A stretch of DNA of 64,000 bases from Gemmatimonadaceae bacterium. GTDB lineage: Bacteria; Gemmatimonadota; Gemmatimonadetes; Gemmatimonadales; Gemmatimonadaceae. The position numbers and the translations under genes are program-made. The stretch is from positions 62,001 to 126,000 of the forward strand of contig DATNEW010000026.1 of NCBI GenBank assembly GCA_035606695.1. Reading direction: 5' to 3'. This document shows, piece by piece, positions 34,719-42,398 of this stretch (positions are counted from its first letter, which is position 1; the number at the start of each line of letters is the position of its first letter). The notes under the pieces were generated by a model that did not search any database, had not been told where the DNA came from, and saw only the letters and a list, made by a program, of their open reading frames with translations.

Positions 34719-35774
34719 GTGAGCGACGGCGCCGCGCATCTCGCCCGTCTGGGCGGCCTCAGTCGCCCGACGGGGAGCGCGGCCTGCGCCGATGCGCGCC
34801 GGTACTGCGGTGACGTCCTCGCCCCGCTCGGGTTCGTCATTCAAGAACACTCATTTGAGTATTCTCAATTCATCGGCCGGTGGGCCGCGCCGGCCATTGG
34901 GCTCGTCGCGGGAATGGCGGCGACGCTCTGGTACGCCGCCGGCTCGATCAGCGCGAGTCAAGCCTTGGGGATCGCAGTCGCGCTCGCGATGGCGACTTGG
35001 GCCATGCCGTTACGCGGCGTTCTGCGCGGACGCATCCTTCGCGCGACCGGCACCAATCTTTTCGCCACGCGTGGCGAGCCGCGCGTATGGCTCGTGGCGC
35101 ACATCGACTCCAAGTGGCAGCCGGTCTCGATGCTCGTTCGCGTCGCCGGTGTGCTGCTCCTGGTCGTCGGCATCATCGCGGTGATCGTCTCGTCCACGAT
35201 TGGTGGATCGTTCGGCGGGCCCGCGCTCATCGTCGCCTGGATCGGTGCCTTGCCTCTCATGCTGTCCGTCGTCGGCGCGCGCAACCACGGAACGCTCGAC
35301 AACGCGAGCGGTGTCGCGGCCGTGCTCGAGGCGGCCGCGCTCATCCCGCCGACGTGTGCCATTGGCATCGCGATCACGGATGCCGAGGAGCTCGCGCTCG
35401 CCGGCGCAACGGCGTGGACGCGCGATGCAAAGCCCGGCATCGCTCTCAATTGCGACAGCGTCGACGATGACGGGCCACTGGTCGTGATGTACTCCGGCCG
35501 GTCCCCGCGCGAGATCATCTCGCGGCTCGAGCAGGCCGCTACGGCGCACGACGAACCGATGCGAATCATGCGCCTCATCCCGGGCATTCTGACGGACCAC
35601 GTCCCGCTCGCGCACGCCGGCTGGCGCACCGTGACACTCAGCCGGGGCACGATTCGTACGCTACAGAGAATTCACACGTCGCGCGACACGCTCGCCCACA
35701 TGAGTGGACGCGGCATCGCCGGCGCCGCGCAGGTCCTCGCTCGCGCCGCAACGGAGCTCTCGCAATGCAAGTGA
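34719..35774 (+). CDS. M28-family-like metallopeptidase with membrane helices
   Basis: A 351-residue protein with several hydrophobic helices (about residues 55-95 and 145-195) interspersed with a M28-like zinc aminopeptidase fold. Potential zinc ligands are VAHIDSKWQ, RNHGTLDNASGVAAVLEA and ITDAEELALAGA, in the correct M28 order. The insertion of helices is unusual. It starts with GTG four bases after the aldolase stop and overlaps the DUF456 gene start by 10 bases. Confidence 0.75.
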   Translation: MSDGAAHLARLGGLSRPTGSAACADARRYCGDVLAPLGFVIQEHSFEYSQFIGRWAAPAIGLVAGMAATLWYAAGSISASQALGIAVALAMATWAMPLRGVLRGRILRATGTNLFATRGEPRVWLVAHIDSKWQPVSMLVRVAGVLLLVVGIIAVIVSSTIGGSFGGPALIVAWIGALPLMLSVVGARNHGTLDNASGVAAVLEAAALIPPTCAIGIAITDAEELALAGATAWTRDAKPGIALNCDSVDDDGPLVVMYSGRSPREIISRLEQAATAHDEPMRIMRLIPGILTDHVPLAHAGWRTVTLSRGTIRTLQRIHTSRDTLAHMSGRGIAGAAQVLARAATELSQCK

Positions 35775-36253
35775 TCCTTCTCGCCGCCATCGCGCTGCTC
35801 GGTCTCGTGATGATCCCGTTCGGGCTGCCGGGCACGCTCGTGATGTTCTGCGGCGCGCTTGGCTACTACCTGCTCGTGCCTGGCAGCATCAGCCTGATCT
35901 CGCTCATCGGCCTCGGCGTGTTGATGGCGGGCGCCGAAGGAATGGACTGGGTGTTGACCGCGCGCTTCACGAAGAAGTACGGCGGCTCTCGCCGCGCGGG
36001 ATGGGGTGCCATCATCGGCGGCATGATCGGGGCATTTCTCGGCGTACCGGTGCCGGTTGTCGGTTCGATCATCGGCGCGTTTGCCGGCGCCTTCGTCGGC
36101 GCGTTCGTATTCGAGTGGAGTCGCGAAGGGAAACACACCACCGCCGCGCGCGTGGCGTGGGGCGCGCTGATCGGACGCGCCGCCGCCGCCGCGCTCAAGG
36201 TCGCCGTCGGATTCGTCATGGCGGTGTGGATGATCGCGGCGGCCATGTTCTAA
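35765..36253 (+). CDS. DUF456 family membrane protein
   Basis: A 162-residue hydrophobic protein with about five helices. The glycine-rich segment GGSRRAGWGAIIGGMIGAFLG and FAGAFVGAFVFEW match the DUF456 pattern. The function is unknown. The start lies inside the 3' end of the M28-like gene, implying co-translation. It is convergent with the DinB-SRPBCC-ArsR operon 17 bases downstream. Confidence 0.85.
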   Translation: MQVILLAAIALLGLVMIPFGLPGTLVMFCGALGYYLLVPGSISLISLIGLGVLMAGAEGMDWVLTARFTKKYGGSRRAGWGAIIGGMIGAFLGVPVPVVGSIIGAFAGAFVGAFVFEWSREGKHTTAARVAWGALIGRAAAAALKVAVGFVMAVWMIAAAMF

Positions 36254-36269
36254 CGCTTCGACTGTTGGG

Positions 36270-36761
36270 CTACATCCACGGCTCGTCCGCCGTCGGTCCG
36301 TAAATCGACGGCACCTTCGCCTGCATTCCGCGCAGGTAGATCGACAGCTGCCCGCGGTGATGCACGCTGTCCAGCAGCATGAACCACACGAGATCCGCGA
36401 TCTTCACCGGGCCCAGCTGCTTCGGCGCCGTGAAGAACGTGACCGTTTCATCGAACTGCGATTCACTCGCCTTGGCGAGCGCGTCGCGAACGGCGGCAGT
36501 CGACGTGTCGAACGCGGCGCGCACCTCGTCGAGCGTTGCGGGCGCCGTCCGAGGCTGCGGCGGCGGCCACTGCCACTGGTTGGTGAGCGCCGCGGCGATC
36601 CCTCCCTGCCCGAGCGAAAAAATGTACGCGACTTCGCGCGCCGTCTTCGTGTTCGGCGACGGACGGAACTCCGCCTGATCGGCGGGCAGGGCGTGCAGCA
36701 CACGTCGCGTCGTCGCATTCTCGCGCGTCCACACGTCGGTGAATTGCTCGAGGCGATTCAT
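36270..36761 (-). CDS. DinB family protein
   Basis: A 163-residue DinB-like protein, the third in the window. VWFMLLDSVHHRGQLSIYLR provides the characteristic C-terminal histidines, and TAREVAYIFSLGQGG is the first-helix region, where the usual histidine is less obvious. Its ATG overlaps the stop of the upstream SRPBCC gene, so it is the third gene of the ArsR-controlled operon. The role is unknown. Confidence 0.85.
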   Translation of the reverse strand: MNRLEQFTDVWTRENATTRRVLHALPADQAEFRPSPNTKTAREVAYIFSLGQGGIAAALTNQWQWPPPQPRTAPATLDEVRAAFDTSTAAVRDALAKASESQFDETVTFFTAPKQLGPVKIADLVWFMLLDSVHHRGQLSIYLRGMQAKVPSIYGPTADEPWM

Positions 36762-37231
36762 GCCGCGCCTCCTTCGATGTCGGCGGCGAATTTCTCCATG
36801 ATGCTCGTCCAGCCTCCGTTGTGGCTGTCCCGCTGCTTGTCGGTGGCGAAGCCTTCGTGGCGCAACACGACTTCGGTGCTGGCGCCACGCTCGTGGAACT
36901 CGAGCGTGACGACGCTGTTCTGCACGTCGCTCTGATCGTCCCAGCTCCAGGTATAGACGACGCGCTTGGGCGGATCCACCTCGCGGTACACGCCCGACAC
37001 CTTGTGCTCGGTGCCGTTGGGTTCGCGCATGTGAATGCGATACCCGCCCCCGACGCGCAAGTCGATTTCGGCGAACGAAACCGTCAGCGGACCCGGCGCA
37101 TGCCAGCGCTTCAGCTCTTCCGCTTTCGTCCACGCGTCGAAGACGCGCTGCCGCGGCGCGCGGATGGTGCGCCGGACTTCGAGGGACGGCGCCGCGCTGT
37201 TTTTTTCGCCGAGTGGGGTCGAGGTGGCCAT
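36758..37231 (-). CDS. SRPBCC (AHSA1-like) domain protein
   Basis: A 157-residue START-like protein with a helix-grip fold. The typical motifs are VRRTIRAPRQRVFDAWTKAE and GGWTSIMEKFAADIE at the end. Such proteins commonly accompany ArsR regulators and may bind hydrophobic ligands. Its first ~120 bases overlap the 3' end of the ArsR gene in another frame. A GGAG-like ribosome binding site precedes the ATG. Confidence 0.9.
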   Translation of the reverse strand: MATSTPLGEKNSAAPSLEVRRTIRAPRQRVFDAWTKAEELKRWHAPGPLTVSFAEIDLRVGGGYRIHMREPNGTEHKVSGVYREVDPPKRVVYTWSWDDQSDVQNSVVTLEFHERGASTEVVLRHEGFATDKQRDSHNGGWTSIMEKFAADIEGGAA

Positions 37232-37590
37232 GGAGACTCCGGTGAGGGTGAGGAGATGTCGTCGGCGACGTCTTCGAGATATGCCGCGAGCAACGCGAGC
37301 TCGGATTCCCAGAACGCGCGATAGTGCTCGATCCACTCGAGCGCGGTGCGCATGGGTGCGGGTGTGAGGCGAACGCGGCGGACGCGTCCGTCGCGCTGCA
37401 CGTCGGCGAGCCCGGCACTCCGCAACACGTGCACGTGCTTCGAGACGGCAGGGAGCGTCATGTCGAAGCGGGCGGCGAGCTCCTTGATCGTGCGCTCGCC
37501 CAGCGCGAGCCGGGACAGGATTTCGCGCCGCGTGGGATCGGACAGTGCACCGAACGTGGCGTCCAGGGCGTGTTGGTGATGGTAAACCAT
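37111..37590 (-). CDS. ArsR-family transcriptional regulator with extended tail
   Basis: A winged-helix repressor of 159 residues. The core HALDATFGALSDPTRREILS, ELAARFDMTLPAVSKHVHVL and RRVRLTPAPMRTALEWIEHY are typical of the ArsR subgroup encoded with SRPBCC proteins. The start codon lies at the centre of an 18-bp perfect palindrome, a likely autoregulatory operator. The last ~40 residues are Ser/Pro/Arg-rich and are encoded within the overlapping SRPBCC gene. The usual family length is about 110 residues, so this tail is probably non-essential. A non-canonical upstream ATG is disfavoured. Confidence 0.88.
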   Translation of the reverse strand: MVYHHQHALDATFGALSDPTRREILSRLALGERTIKELAARFDMTLPAVSKHVHVLRSAGLADVQRDGRVRRVRLTPAPMRTALEWIEHYRAFWESELALLAAYLEDVADDISSPSPESPWPPRPHSAKKTARRRPSKSGAPSARRGSASSTRGRKRKS

Positions 37591-37599
37591 ATGGTTTAC
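37582..37599. promoter_or_regulatory. Perfect 18-bp palindromic operator spanning the ArsR start codon
   Basis: GTAAACCATATGGTTTAC is perfectly self-complementary and contains the ArsR gene ATG at its centre on the minus strand. It is AT-richer than its surroundings. ArsR regulators of SRPBCC operons bind dyad operators of the ACC-N4-GGT type at their own promoters, so it is a strong autoregulation candidate. Confidence 0.7.
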
Positions 37600-37726
37600 T
37601 ATCGCGCGCAGGCGTGAAAAACGCAAGAGGAACCGGTGGCCGACCTGATGGCTCGCCGGCGTCCTCGCAGGAGTCCTCGCGGGCGTCCCCCATTCCCAAT
37701 TCAGACGTAGCGCGTAGATTCAATCA

Positions 37727-37760
37727 ACGCCCCGGGCAACGCCGCGGGGCGTATTTTTTT
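37727..37760 (+). terminator. Intrinsic terminator-like hairpin in the purA leader
   Basis: ACGCCCCG (37727-37734) pairs with CGGGGCGT (37745-37752) and is followed by ATTTTTTT. It lies about 50 bases before the purA ATG on the same strand, and no plus-strand gene ends nearby that it would serve, so it may act as an attenuator of purA. A further T-run follows at about 37769. Confidence 0.6.
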
Positions 37761-37811
37761 GCCCGTCGTTTTTTGTCGTTGCCCAGCGCCCATCGCCCAC
37801 CGCCCATCGCC

Positions 37812-39092
37812 ATGTTCACCCAATCGAACCGCACCGTAGTCGTCGTCGGCGCTCAGTGGGGCGACGAAGGAAAGGGCAAGCTCGTCGACGTGCTCGCCGA
37901 GCGTGCCGATTGGGTCGTGCGGTATCAGGGCGGCGCGAACGCCGGGCACACGGTCGACCTCGGTGACCATTCGTTCGTGCTGCATCAGATCCCGAGCGGC
38001 ATCCTCCACGAAGGAGTCCGCTGCGCGATCGGCAACGGCGTCGTGCTCGACCCGGACACGCTCTTTACGGAAATCGACGAGCTGGTGCGCGATGGCATCG
38101 ACGTCGAGGGCCGCCTGTACGTCAGCGATCGCGCGCATCTCGTGCTGCCGTACCACAAGGTCATCGACGCCGAGAGCTCGCACTCGCAGTCACTGGGCAC
38201 CACGGGGCGCGGCATCGGGCCCGCGTACGAAGACAAGATCGCGCGGCGCGGCGTGCGCGTCCTCGACCTGCGCAATCGCGAGCGGCTGCGCGAGCTCGTG
38301 TCACGCGGCGTCGAACGCGCGAACGCACAGCTCGCGGGCTTCGGCTCGAAGACGCGCGCCGACACGGACCAAACGGTCGAGCTTCTCGGACGCTTGGCGG
38401 AGCGACTGCTCCCTCTGGCCGAAGACGTTGGCTTGAAGGTGCATCGCGCGCAGAAGAGCGGCGCCGCCGTGCTGCTCGAGGGCGCACAAGGGTCGTTGCT
38501 CGACGTCGATCACGGCACGTATCCGTTCGTGACGTCGAGCAGCACGACGGCAGGCGGCGCGTCGACCGGCGTCGGCATCGCGCCAACGTCGATCGACGCG
38601 GTGCTCGGCGTCGTGAAAGCGTACACCACGCGTGTCGGTACGGGCCCGCTGCCCACGGAAATGGACGAGGCCATGGGCGGACGCGTGCGCAAGCTCGGCA
38701 ACGAATTCGGCGCGACGACCGGCCGCGCACGCCGCTGCGGCTGGTTCGACGCCGTCGTGGTACGGTACGCCACGCGCATCAACGGTCTCACCGATCTCGC
38801 GGTGACGAAGCTCGACGTGCTCGACACGCTCGAGCGCATCGCGATCTGCACCGGCTACGAGTGCGACGGCGAAGTGCACACGGAATTCCCGGGTGACGTG
38901 ACGATGCTGGAGCAGGTGGCGCCGCGCTACGAGTGGATGGAGGGGTGGCAGCAGTCGACCGCGGGCGCGCGCAAGCTGGATGATCTCCCGCCGAAGGCGC
39001 GAGCATATGTCGATCGCATGCAGGAGCTGATCGAATCGCGGGTGACCTACGTGAGCGTCGGGACGAGGCGTGATCAGATTATTGGGTTGTGA
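37812..39092 (+). CDS. purA: Adenylosuccinate synthetase
   Basis: A 426-residue enzyme joining aspartate to IMP using GTP, the first committed step to AMP. The P-loop GAQWGDEGKGKLVD is near the N-terminus, GGANAGHTV follows, and the GTTGRGIGPAYEDKIARRG loop and AYTTRVGTGPLPTE are standard. The ATG at 37812 gives the normal length. The leader holds a terminator-like hairpin and a short tandem CGCCCATCGCCCACCGCCC just before the start. Confidence 0.97.
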   Translation: MFTQSNRTVVVVGAQWGDEGKGKLVDVLAERADWVVRYQGGANAGHTVDLGDHSFVLHQIPSGILHEGVRCAIGNGVVLDPDTLFTEIDELVRDGIDVEGRLYVSDRAHLVLPYHKVIDAESSHSQSLGTTGRGIGPAYEDKIARRGVRVLDLRNRERLRELVSRGVERANAQLAGFGSKTRADTDQTVELLGRLAERLLPLAEDVGLKVHRAQKSGAAVLLEGAQGSLLDVDHGTYPFVTSSSTTAGGASTGVGIAPTSIDAVLGVVKAYTTRVGTGPLPTEMDEAMGGRVRKLGNEFGATTGRARRCGWFDAVVVRYATRINGLTDLAVTKLDVLDTLERIAICTGYECDGEVHTEFPGDVTMLEQVAPRYEWMEGWQQSTAGARKLDDLPPKARAYVDRMQELIESRVTYVSVGTRRDQIIGL

Positions 39093-39093
39093 C

Positions 39094-39226
39094 GTCATCC
39101 TCGCGAGCGCAGCGAGGGTTGTCATCCTCGCGAGCGCAGCGAGACGAGGATCTGCTCTTATGAACGCTCGCCACCACAAACAGATCCTCGACGCGCCTTC
39201 GCTTCGCTGCGGCTTGCGAGGATGAC
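39094..39226. repeat. Intergenic palindromic repeat, copy H, supplying the ypdA start
   Basis: The left end GTCATCCTCGCGAGCGCAGC occurs twice (39094 and about 39121). The right end GCTTGCGAGGATGAC closes at 39226. AGGATCTG and CAGATCCT form the inner stem. The ATG at 39222, used by the next gene, lies within the terminal GAGGATGAC of the element, which also contributes the GAGG. Confidence 0.8.
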
Positions 39227-40244
39227 AACGAGTCCCGTCGACCTCCTCATCATCGGCGCCGGCCCGTGCGGCCTCGCGGCCGCGATCTCCGCCCAGCGCG
39301 CCGGCCTCTCCGCCGTCGTGATCGACGCGCATTCCGTCGTCAGCACGATCACGCAGTACCCCTACTACGTCCGCTTCTTCTCCACCGCCGAGAAGCTGTC
39401 GCTCGGCGGTTTGCCGTTCGTCATCGCGACCGAGAAGCCGAGCCGTCGCGACGCGCTCGCGTACTACCGCGCCGTCGTGACGCACTTCGACGTCACCGTG
39501 CGCCAGTACGAGCGTGTGACGGCGATCGAGCGCAGCGGCGACGGCTTTGTGGTGCACTCCGATTCGCGCGCCGAGGGCGTACGCCGCACCGAGGCGCGCG
39601 CCGTCGTCGTCGCGACGGGATACTTTGGCTCGCCGAATTATTTGCGCGTGCCGGGCGAAGATTTGCCGCACGTGTCGCACGTGTACCGCGAGGGACACGA
39701 AGCCTTCGACCAGGACGTCGTCGTGGTCGGCGGCGGCAACTCGGCGGCCGAGGCGGCGTTGGATTTGTGGCGCTCGGGCGCGCGGGTGACGCTGGTGCAC
39801 TTTCTCGAAACATTCGACAAGAAGATCAAGCCGTGGGTGCTGCCCGATTTTCTGAATCGCGAGAAGGAAGGGAGCATCACGGCGCGATGGGCGTCGCGCG
39901 TCACGTCGATCGAGCGCGGCGCGGTGCGGATCATGTCGCCCCGCGGTGAGGAAACTCTAAAGGCCGGCTTCGTCTATGTGATGACCGGCTTCGCGCCGAA
40001 TACGCAGCTGCTGCGTGCGGCGGGTGTGCCGATCGACGCGGTGACGGGAATTCCCCAGCACGATTCCGAGACGCTCGAGACGAGCGTGCCGAACCTGTTC
40101 ATCGCCGGCGTCGTCGTGGCGGGCTTCGACGCGAACAAGGTGTTCATCGAGAACGGGCGCTATCACGGCGACAAGATCGTGGCGCGGCTGCTCGGCAAGC
40201 ATGCGCCGCCCGAGCCCAGGTTGAGCGCGGAGCTGGATACCTGA
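39222..40244 (+). CDS. ypdA: YpdA-family FAD disulfide reductase (putative bacillithiol reductase)
   Basis: A 340-residue flavoprotein. LLIIGAGPCGLAAAISAQRA binds FAD, VVVVGGGNSAAEAALDLW binds NAD(P)H, and the insert VVSTITQYPYYVRFFSTAEKL is characteristic of YpdA, which in Firmicutes reduces bacillithiol disulfide using a single cysteine. C16 lies in GPCG as in YpdA. The start codon is contributed by the preceding repeat, and there is little room for a different one because the first beta strand begins seven residues later. Confidence 0.92.
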   Translation: MTTSPVDLLIIGAGPCGLAAAISAQRAGLSAVVIDAHSVVSTITQYPYYVRFFSTAEKLSLGGLPFVIATEKPSRRDALAYYRAVVTHFDVTVRQYERVTAIERSGDGFVVHSDSRAEGVRRTEARAVVVATGYFGSPNYLRVPGEDLPHVSHVYREGHEAFDQDVVVVGGGNSAAEAALDLWRSGARVTLVHFLETFDKKIKPWVLPDFLNREKEGSITARWASRVTSIERGAVRIMSPRGEETLKAGFVYVMTGFAPNTQLLRAAGVPIDAVTGIPQHDSETLETSVPNLFIAGVVVAGFDANKVFIENGRYHGDKIVARLLGKHAPPEPRLSAELDT

Positions 40245-40261
40245 CGTTTGTCGAATGGAAG

Positions 40262-40510
40262 ATGGAGGAGCGTGTCGAAGGCATCCTCCTTCGCCCGCGC
40301 GGCCACGTCGATGCGAAGTTGTCGTGGGCGGATACGGCTCGCGACATGGCGGCGAATGCCGAGGATTGGAGCGCGTGGGACGCGGTCGCGTCGGATGGCC
40401 TCGATGACCTCCCATGGGACGCACGTGGCACGAAGCGCGTTGCGGAGGATTCCGCGGAGCACCACGCGCCGGTCGCCGGCCGGAGGCCGCGCAAAAAGAA
40501 GCGCACATGA
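40262..40510 (+). CDS. Putative antitoxin of a MazEF-like module
   Basis: An 82-residue protein with a charged N-terminus, a Trp-rich middle (AEDWSAWDAVASDGLDDLPW) and a very basic RRPRKKKRT end. The sequence alone is not diagnostic. The call rests on its small size and four-base ATGA overlap with a downstream MazF-like fragment, the usual antitoxin-toxin layout. It lies 17 bases after ypdA. Confidence 0.55.
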   Translation: MEERVEGILLRPRGHVDAKLSWADTARDMAANAEDWSAWDAVASDGLDDLPWDARGTKRVAEDSAEHHAPVAGRRPRKKKRT

Positions 40511-40784
40511 GGCGCTACGAAGTGCGTTGGACGTCGCTCGACCCAACGACCGGCGCCGACATGGCCAAGACCCGGCCGGTCGTCATCATCAGCCTCGACG
40601 TCCTCAACGAGCGGTTGCAAACGGTCGTGGTCTGTCCGCTCACGACGCAGCTGCACCCGGCATGGCGATCGCGCATAGGCGGCTCATCACCGAGATGTAC
40701 GGCGAACAGCGCGCCGGACTTGGCTGGCTCGAATTCCCTTCGAGCGTGCTGTCATATGGATCCGACGCCGAGGCCACTCAATAG
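40507..40784 (+). pseudogene. Truncated MazF/PemK-like toxin
   Basis: Starting at the ATG, about 55 residues match the MazF/PemK fold: YEVRWTSLDPTTGADMAKTR, then PVVIISLDVLNERLQTVVVC and PLTTQLHP. Resemblance stops at RSRI, near 40677. The frame then runs on without family features into the sigma factor gene. The expected C-terminal VDQIRxVSK region is missing in every frame. A different frame ends in an apparently unrelated tail stopping at 40784, so a deletion junction is likelier than a single frameshift. The toxin is probably inactive. Confidence 0.6.
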
Positions 40785-41333
40785 ATGCCACGCTCGTTCG
40801 AGGTCCACGTCGCGATGGAACGCCAGGAGCTCGAGCGCGAGCTGGAGCGGTTGCACGCGGAGAGCTGGGGTTGGGCGCTCGCGTGCGCGGGGCGGCGTCG
40901 TGACGTCGCCGAGGACGCGCTTCAGACGGCGTACGTTCGCGTGCTCTCGGGCGCCGCGCGGCCTTCTGGCGGATCGAGCCTTCGCACGTGGTTGTTCGGA
41001 GTAATTCGTTTGACGGTGATGGAAGAACTGCGGCGCGAGCGCGTCGCCGACGAGCGGCGAGATCCTGAGGCGACGATCGATGCCGTCGATCCCGCGCCGC
41101 GGCCGGACACATCGGCGGAACATGCCGAGCGATCGGCGGCGCTGCGGGCAGGACTGTCGACGTTGTCGCCGCGCCAGCGAGAGGTGTTACAGCTCGTGTT
41201 CTATCACGGCATGACGATCGAAGAGGCGGCCGTGGTGATGCGCGTATCGCTCGGCTCGGCGCGGACGCACTATGAGCGCGGCAAGAAGTCACTCGCGGCG
41301 GCGGTGGCGAGCCTGCAGGGAGATTTGCGATGA
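40785..41333 (+). CDS. ECF-family RNA polymerase sigma factor
   Basis: A 182-residue sigma-70 family protein. Region 2 is seen as ALACAGRRRDVAEDALQTAY and SSLRTWLFGVIRLTVMEELR. Region 4 is LSTLSPRQREVLQLVFYHGM followed by TIEEAAVVMRVSLGSARTHY. It overlaps the next gene by ATGA, so sigma factor and the putative anti-sigma are made together. The first residues (about 1-10) are uncertain, and an internal ATG at 40815 is possible. Confidence 0.92.
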   Translation: MPRSFEVHVAMERQELERELERLHAESWGWALACAGRRRDVAEDALQTAYVRVLSGAARPSGGSSLRTWLFGVIRLTVMEELRRERVADERRDPEATIDAVDPAPRPDTSAEHAERSAALRAGLSTLSPRQREVLQLVFYHGMTIEEAAVVMRVSLGSARTHYERGKKSLAAAVASLQGDLR

Positions 41334-41740
41334 ATCATCACGACCAGTACGACGACGATTTGCTTGCGCATTTCCAGGCGACGCGGCGCGCCGACGGCGA
41401 GCGAGCGCCGGACTTCGCGGACATGTGGCGTGAAGCAGAGGATCGCGCGCAGCGCACGCAACGAATGCAGCGAGCGCAGCGAACGCATCGAACCCGGCGC
41501 GCACGATGGATCGCGCTGGCGGCGGGTGTCGGTATCGCCGCGTCAGCGCTCGCGATCGTCCACGTTCGTCGCGCGCGCACGGCGGAGTTCGAGATCAAGC
41601 CCGAGGTGCTGAACTGGCAGGCGCCGACGGACGTGTTTCTACAGATGGCGCGGTCGAACATCCCGGCGACGCCAACGATTCTGGAATCGGCGCTCGACGA
41701 CGCGGCCATCATCTCTGGGCGCGGCGCTTCTTCAAAATGA
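41330..41740 (+). CDS. Putative membrane anti-sigma factor
   Basis: A 136-residue protein with an acidic/His N-terminus (MNHHDQYDDDLLAHFQATRR), a Gln/Arg-rich repetitive linker (RTQRMQRAQRTHRTRRAR) and one membrane helix (WIALAAGVGIAASALAIV). A short periplasmic domain follows. Size, topology and gene position directly after an ECF sigma gene support an anti-sigma role, although no zinc HxxxCxxC motif is present. Confidence 0.75.
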   Translation: MNHHDQYDDDLLAHFQATRRADGERAPDFADMWREAEDRAQRTQRMQRAQRTHRTRRARWIALAAGVGIAASALAIVHVRRARTAEFEIKPEVLNWQAPTDVFLQMARSNIPATPTILESALDDAAIISGRGASSK

Positions 41741-41750
41741 GGAAAGTATA

Positions 41751-42398
41751 ATGAAACGACATCTCGTAGTCGTGTGGTGCGTGTCGCTGTCGGCGACGGC
41801 GGCGGCCGGCGCGCAGGGACGCGGAAGCCGACAGGTTGAGCTTGGCGGTCCGCCGCGCGGACCCCGGTGCATCAATCCCAACATGGAAGCCGGCGTGCAG
41901 ATCACCAAAGGGCCGCCGGTCGCCGAGCAGTATGGTGTCGATCCGGCGAATGGAGTGATCGTCATTCGGCCCGCGGGCGACGCGAACCTGTATATCCAGC
42001 CGTGCTCGAATTTCCCGGCGGCCGACGATCCGTTCGGCAAGTTTCTCTTCGCGCCGGACTTCGTGATGAGTCATCAACAGGCGATCAACTTGTCGGAGGC
42101 TCAACAAAAGACGATCAAGGACGCGGTGGTTTATGCGCAAGTCGCGCTCGCCACCGCGCAGATGAAGACCGCGGGCGAAGTCGAGAAGCTGCAGTCGATG
42201 ATGCAGCCGACGACGGTCGACGAGGCGCGCGTGCTCGATCAGGTCGATCGCGTGCTCGCCCTGGAGCGCGACATCAAGCGCGCGCAGCTCAGCTTGATGA
42301 TTCGCGTGAAGAACACGCTGACCGCGCAACAGCAGGACGCGCTCGCGAACCTCCGGCCGACCACCTACCGCTACAACGTTCCGCGCGATCGCGATTAG
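41751..42398 (+). CDS. Periplasmic Spy/CpxP-like protein
   Basis: A 215-residue exported protein (signal cleavage near AAAGAQG, about residue 21). LSEAQQKTIKDAV and LTAQQQDALANLRP, separated by a long helix, reproduce the two LTxxQ-type motifs of Spy/CpxP chaperones and heavy-metal sensors. It follows the sigma/anti-sigma pair by ten bases and may be its effector in envelope stress. It starts in GTATAATG after GGAAAG. It is convergent with vapC with a four-base overlap. Confidence 0.75.
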   Translation: MKRHLVVVWCVSLSATAAAGAQGRGSRQVELGGPPRGPRCINPNMEAGVQITKGPPVAEQYGVDPANGVIVIRPAGDANLYIQPCSNFPAADDPFGKFLFAPDFVMSHQQAINLSEAQQKTIKDAVVYAQVALATAQMKTAGEVEKLQSMMQPTTVDEARVLDQVDRVLALERDIKRAQLSLMIRVKNTLTAQQQDALANLRPTTYRYNVPRDRD

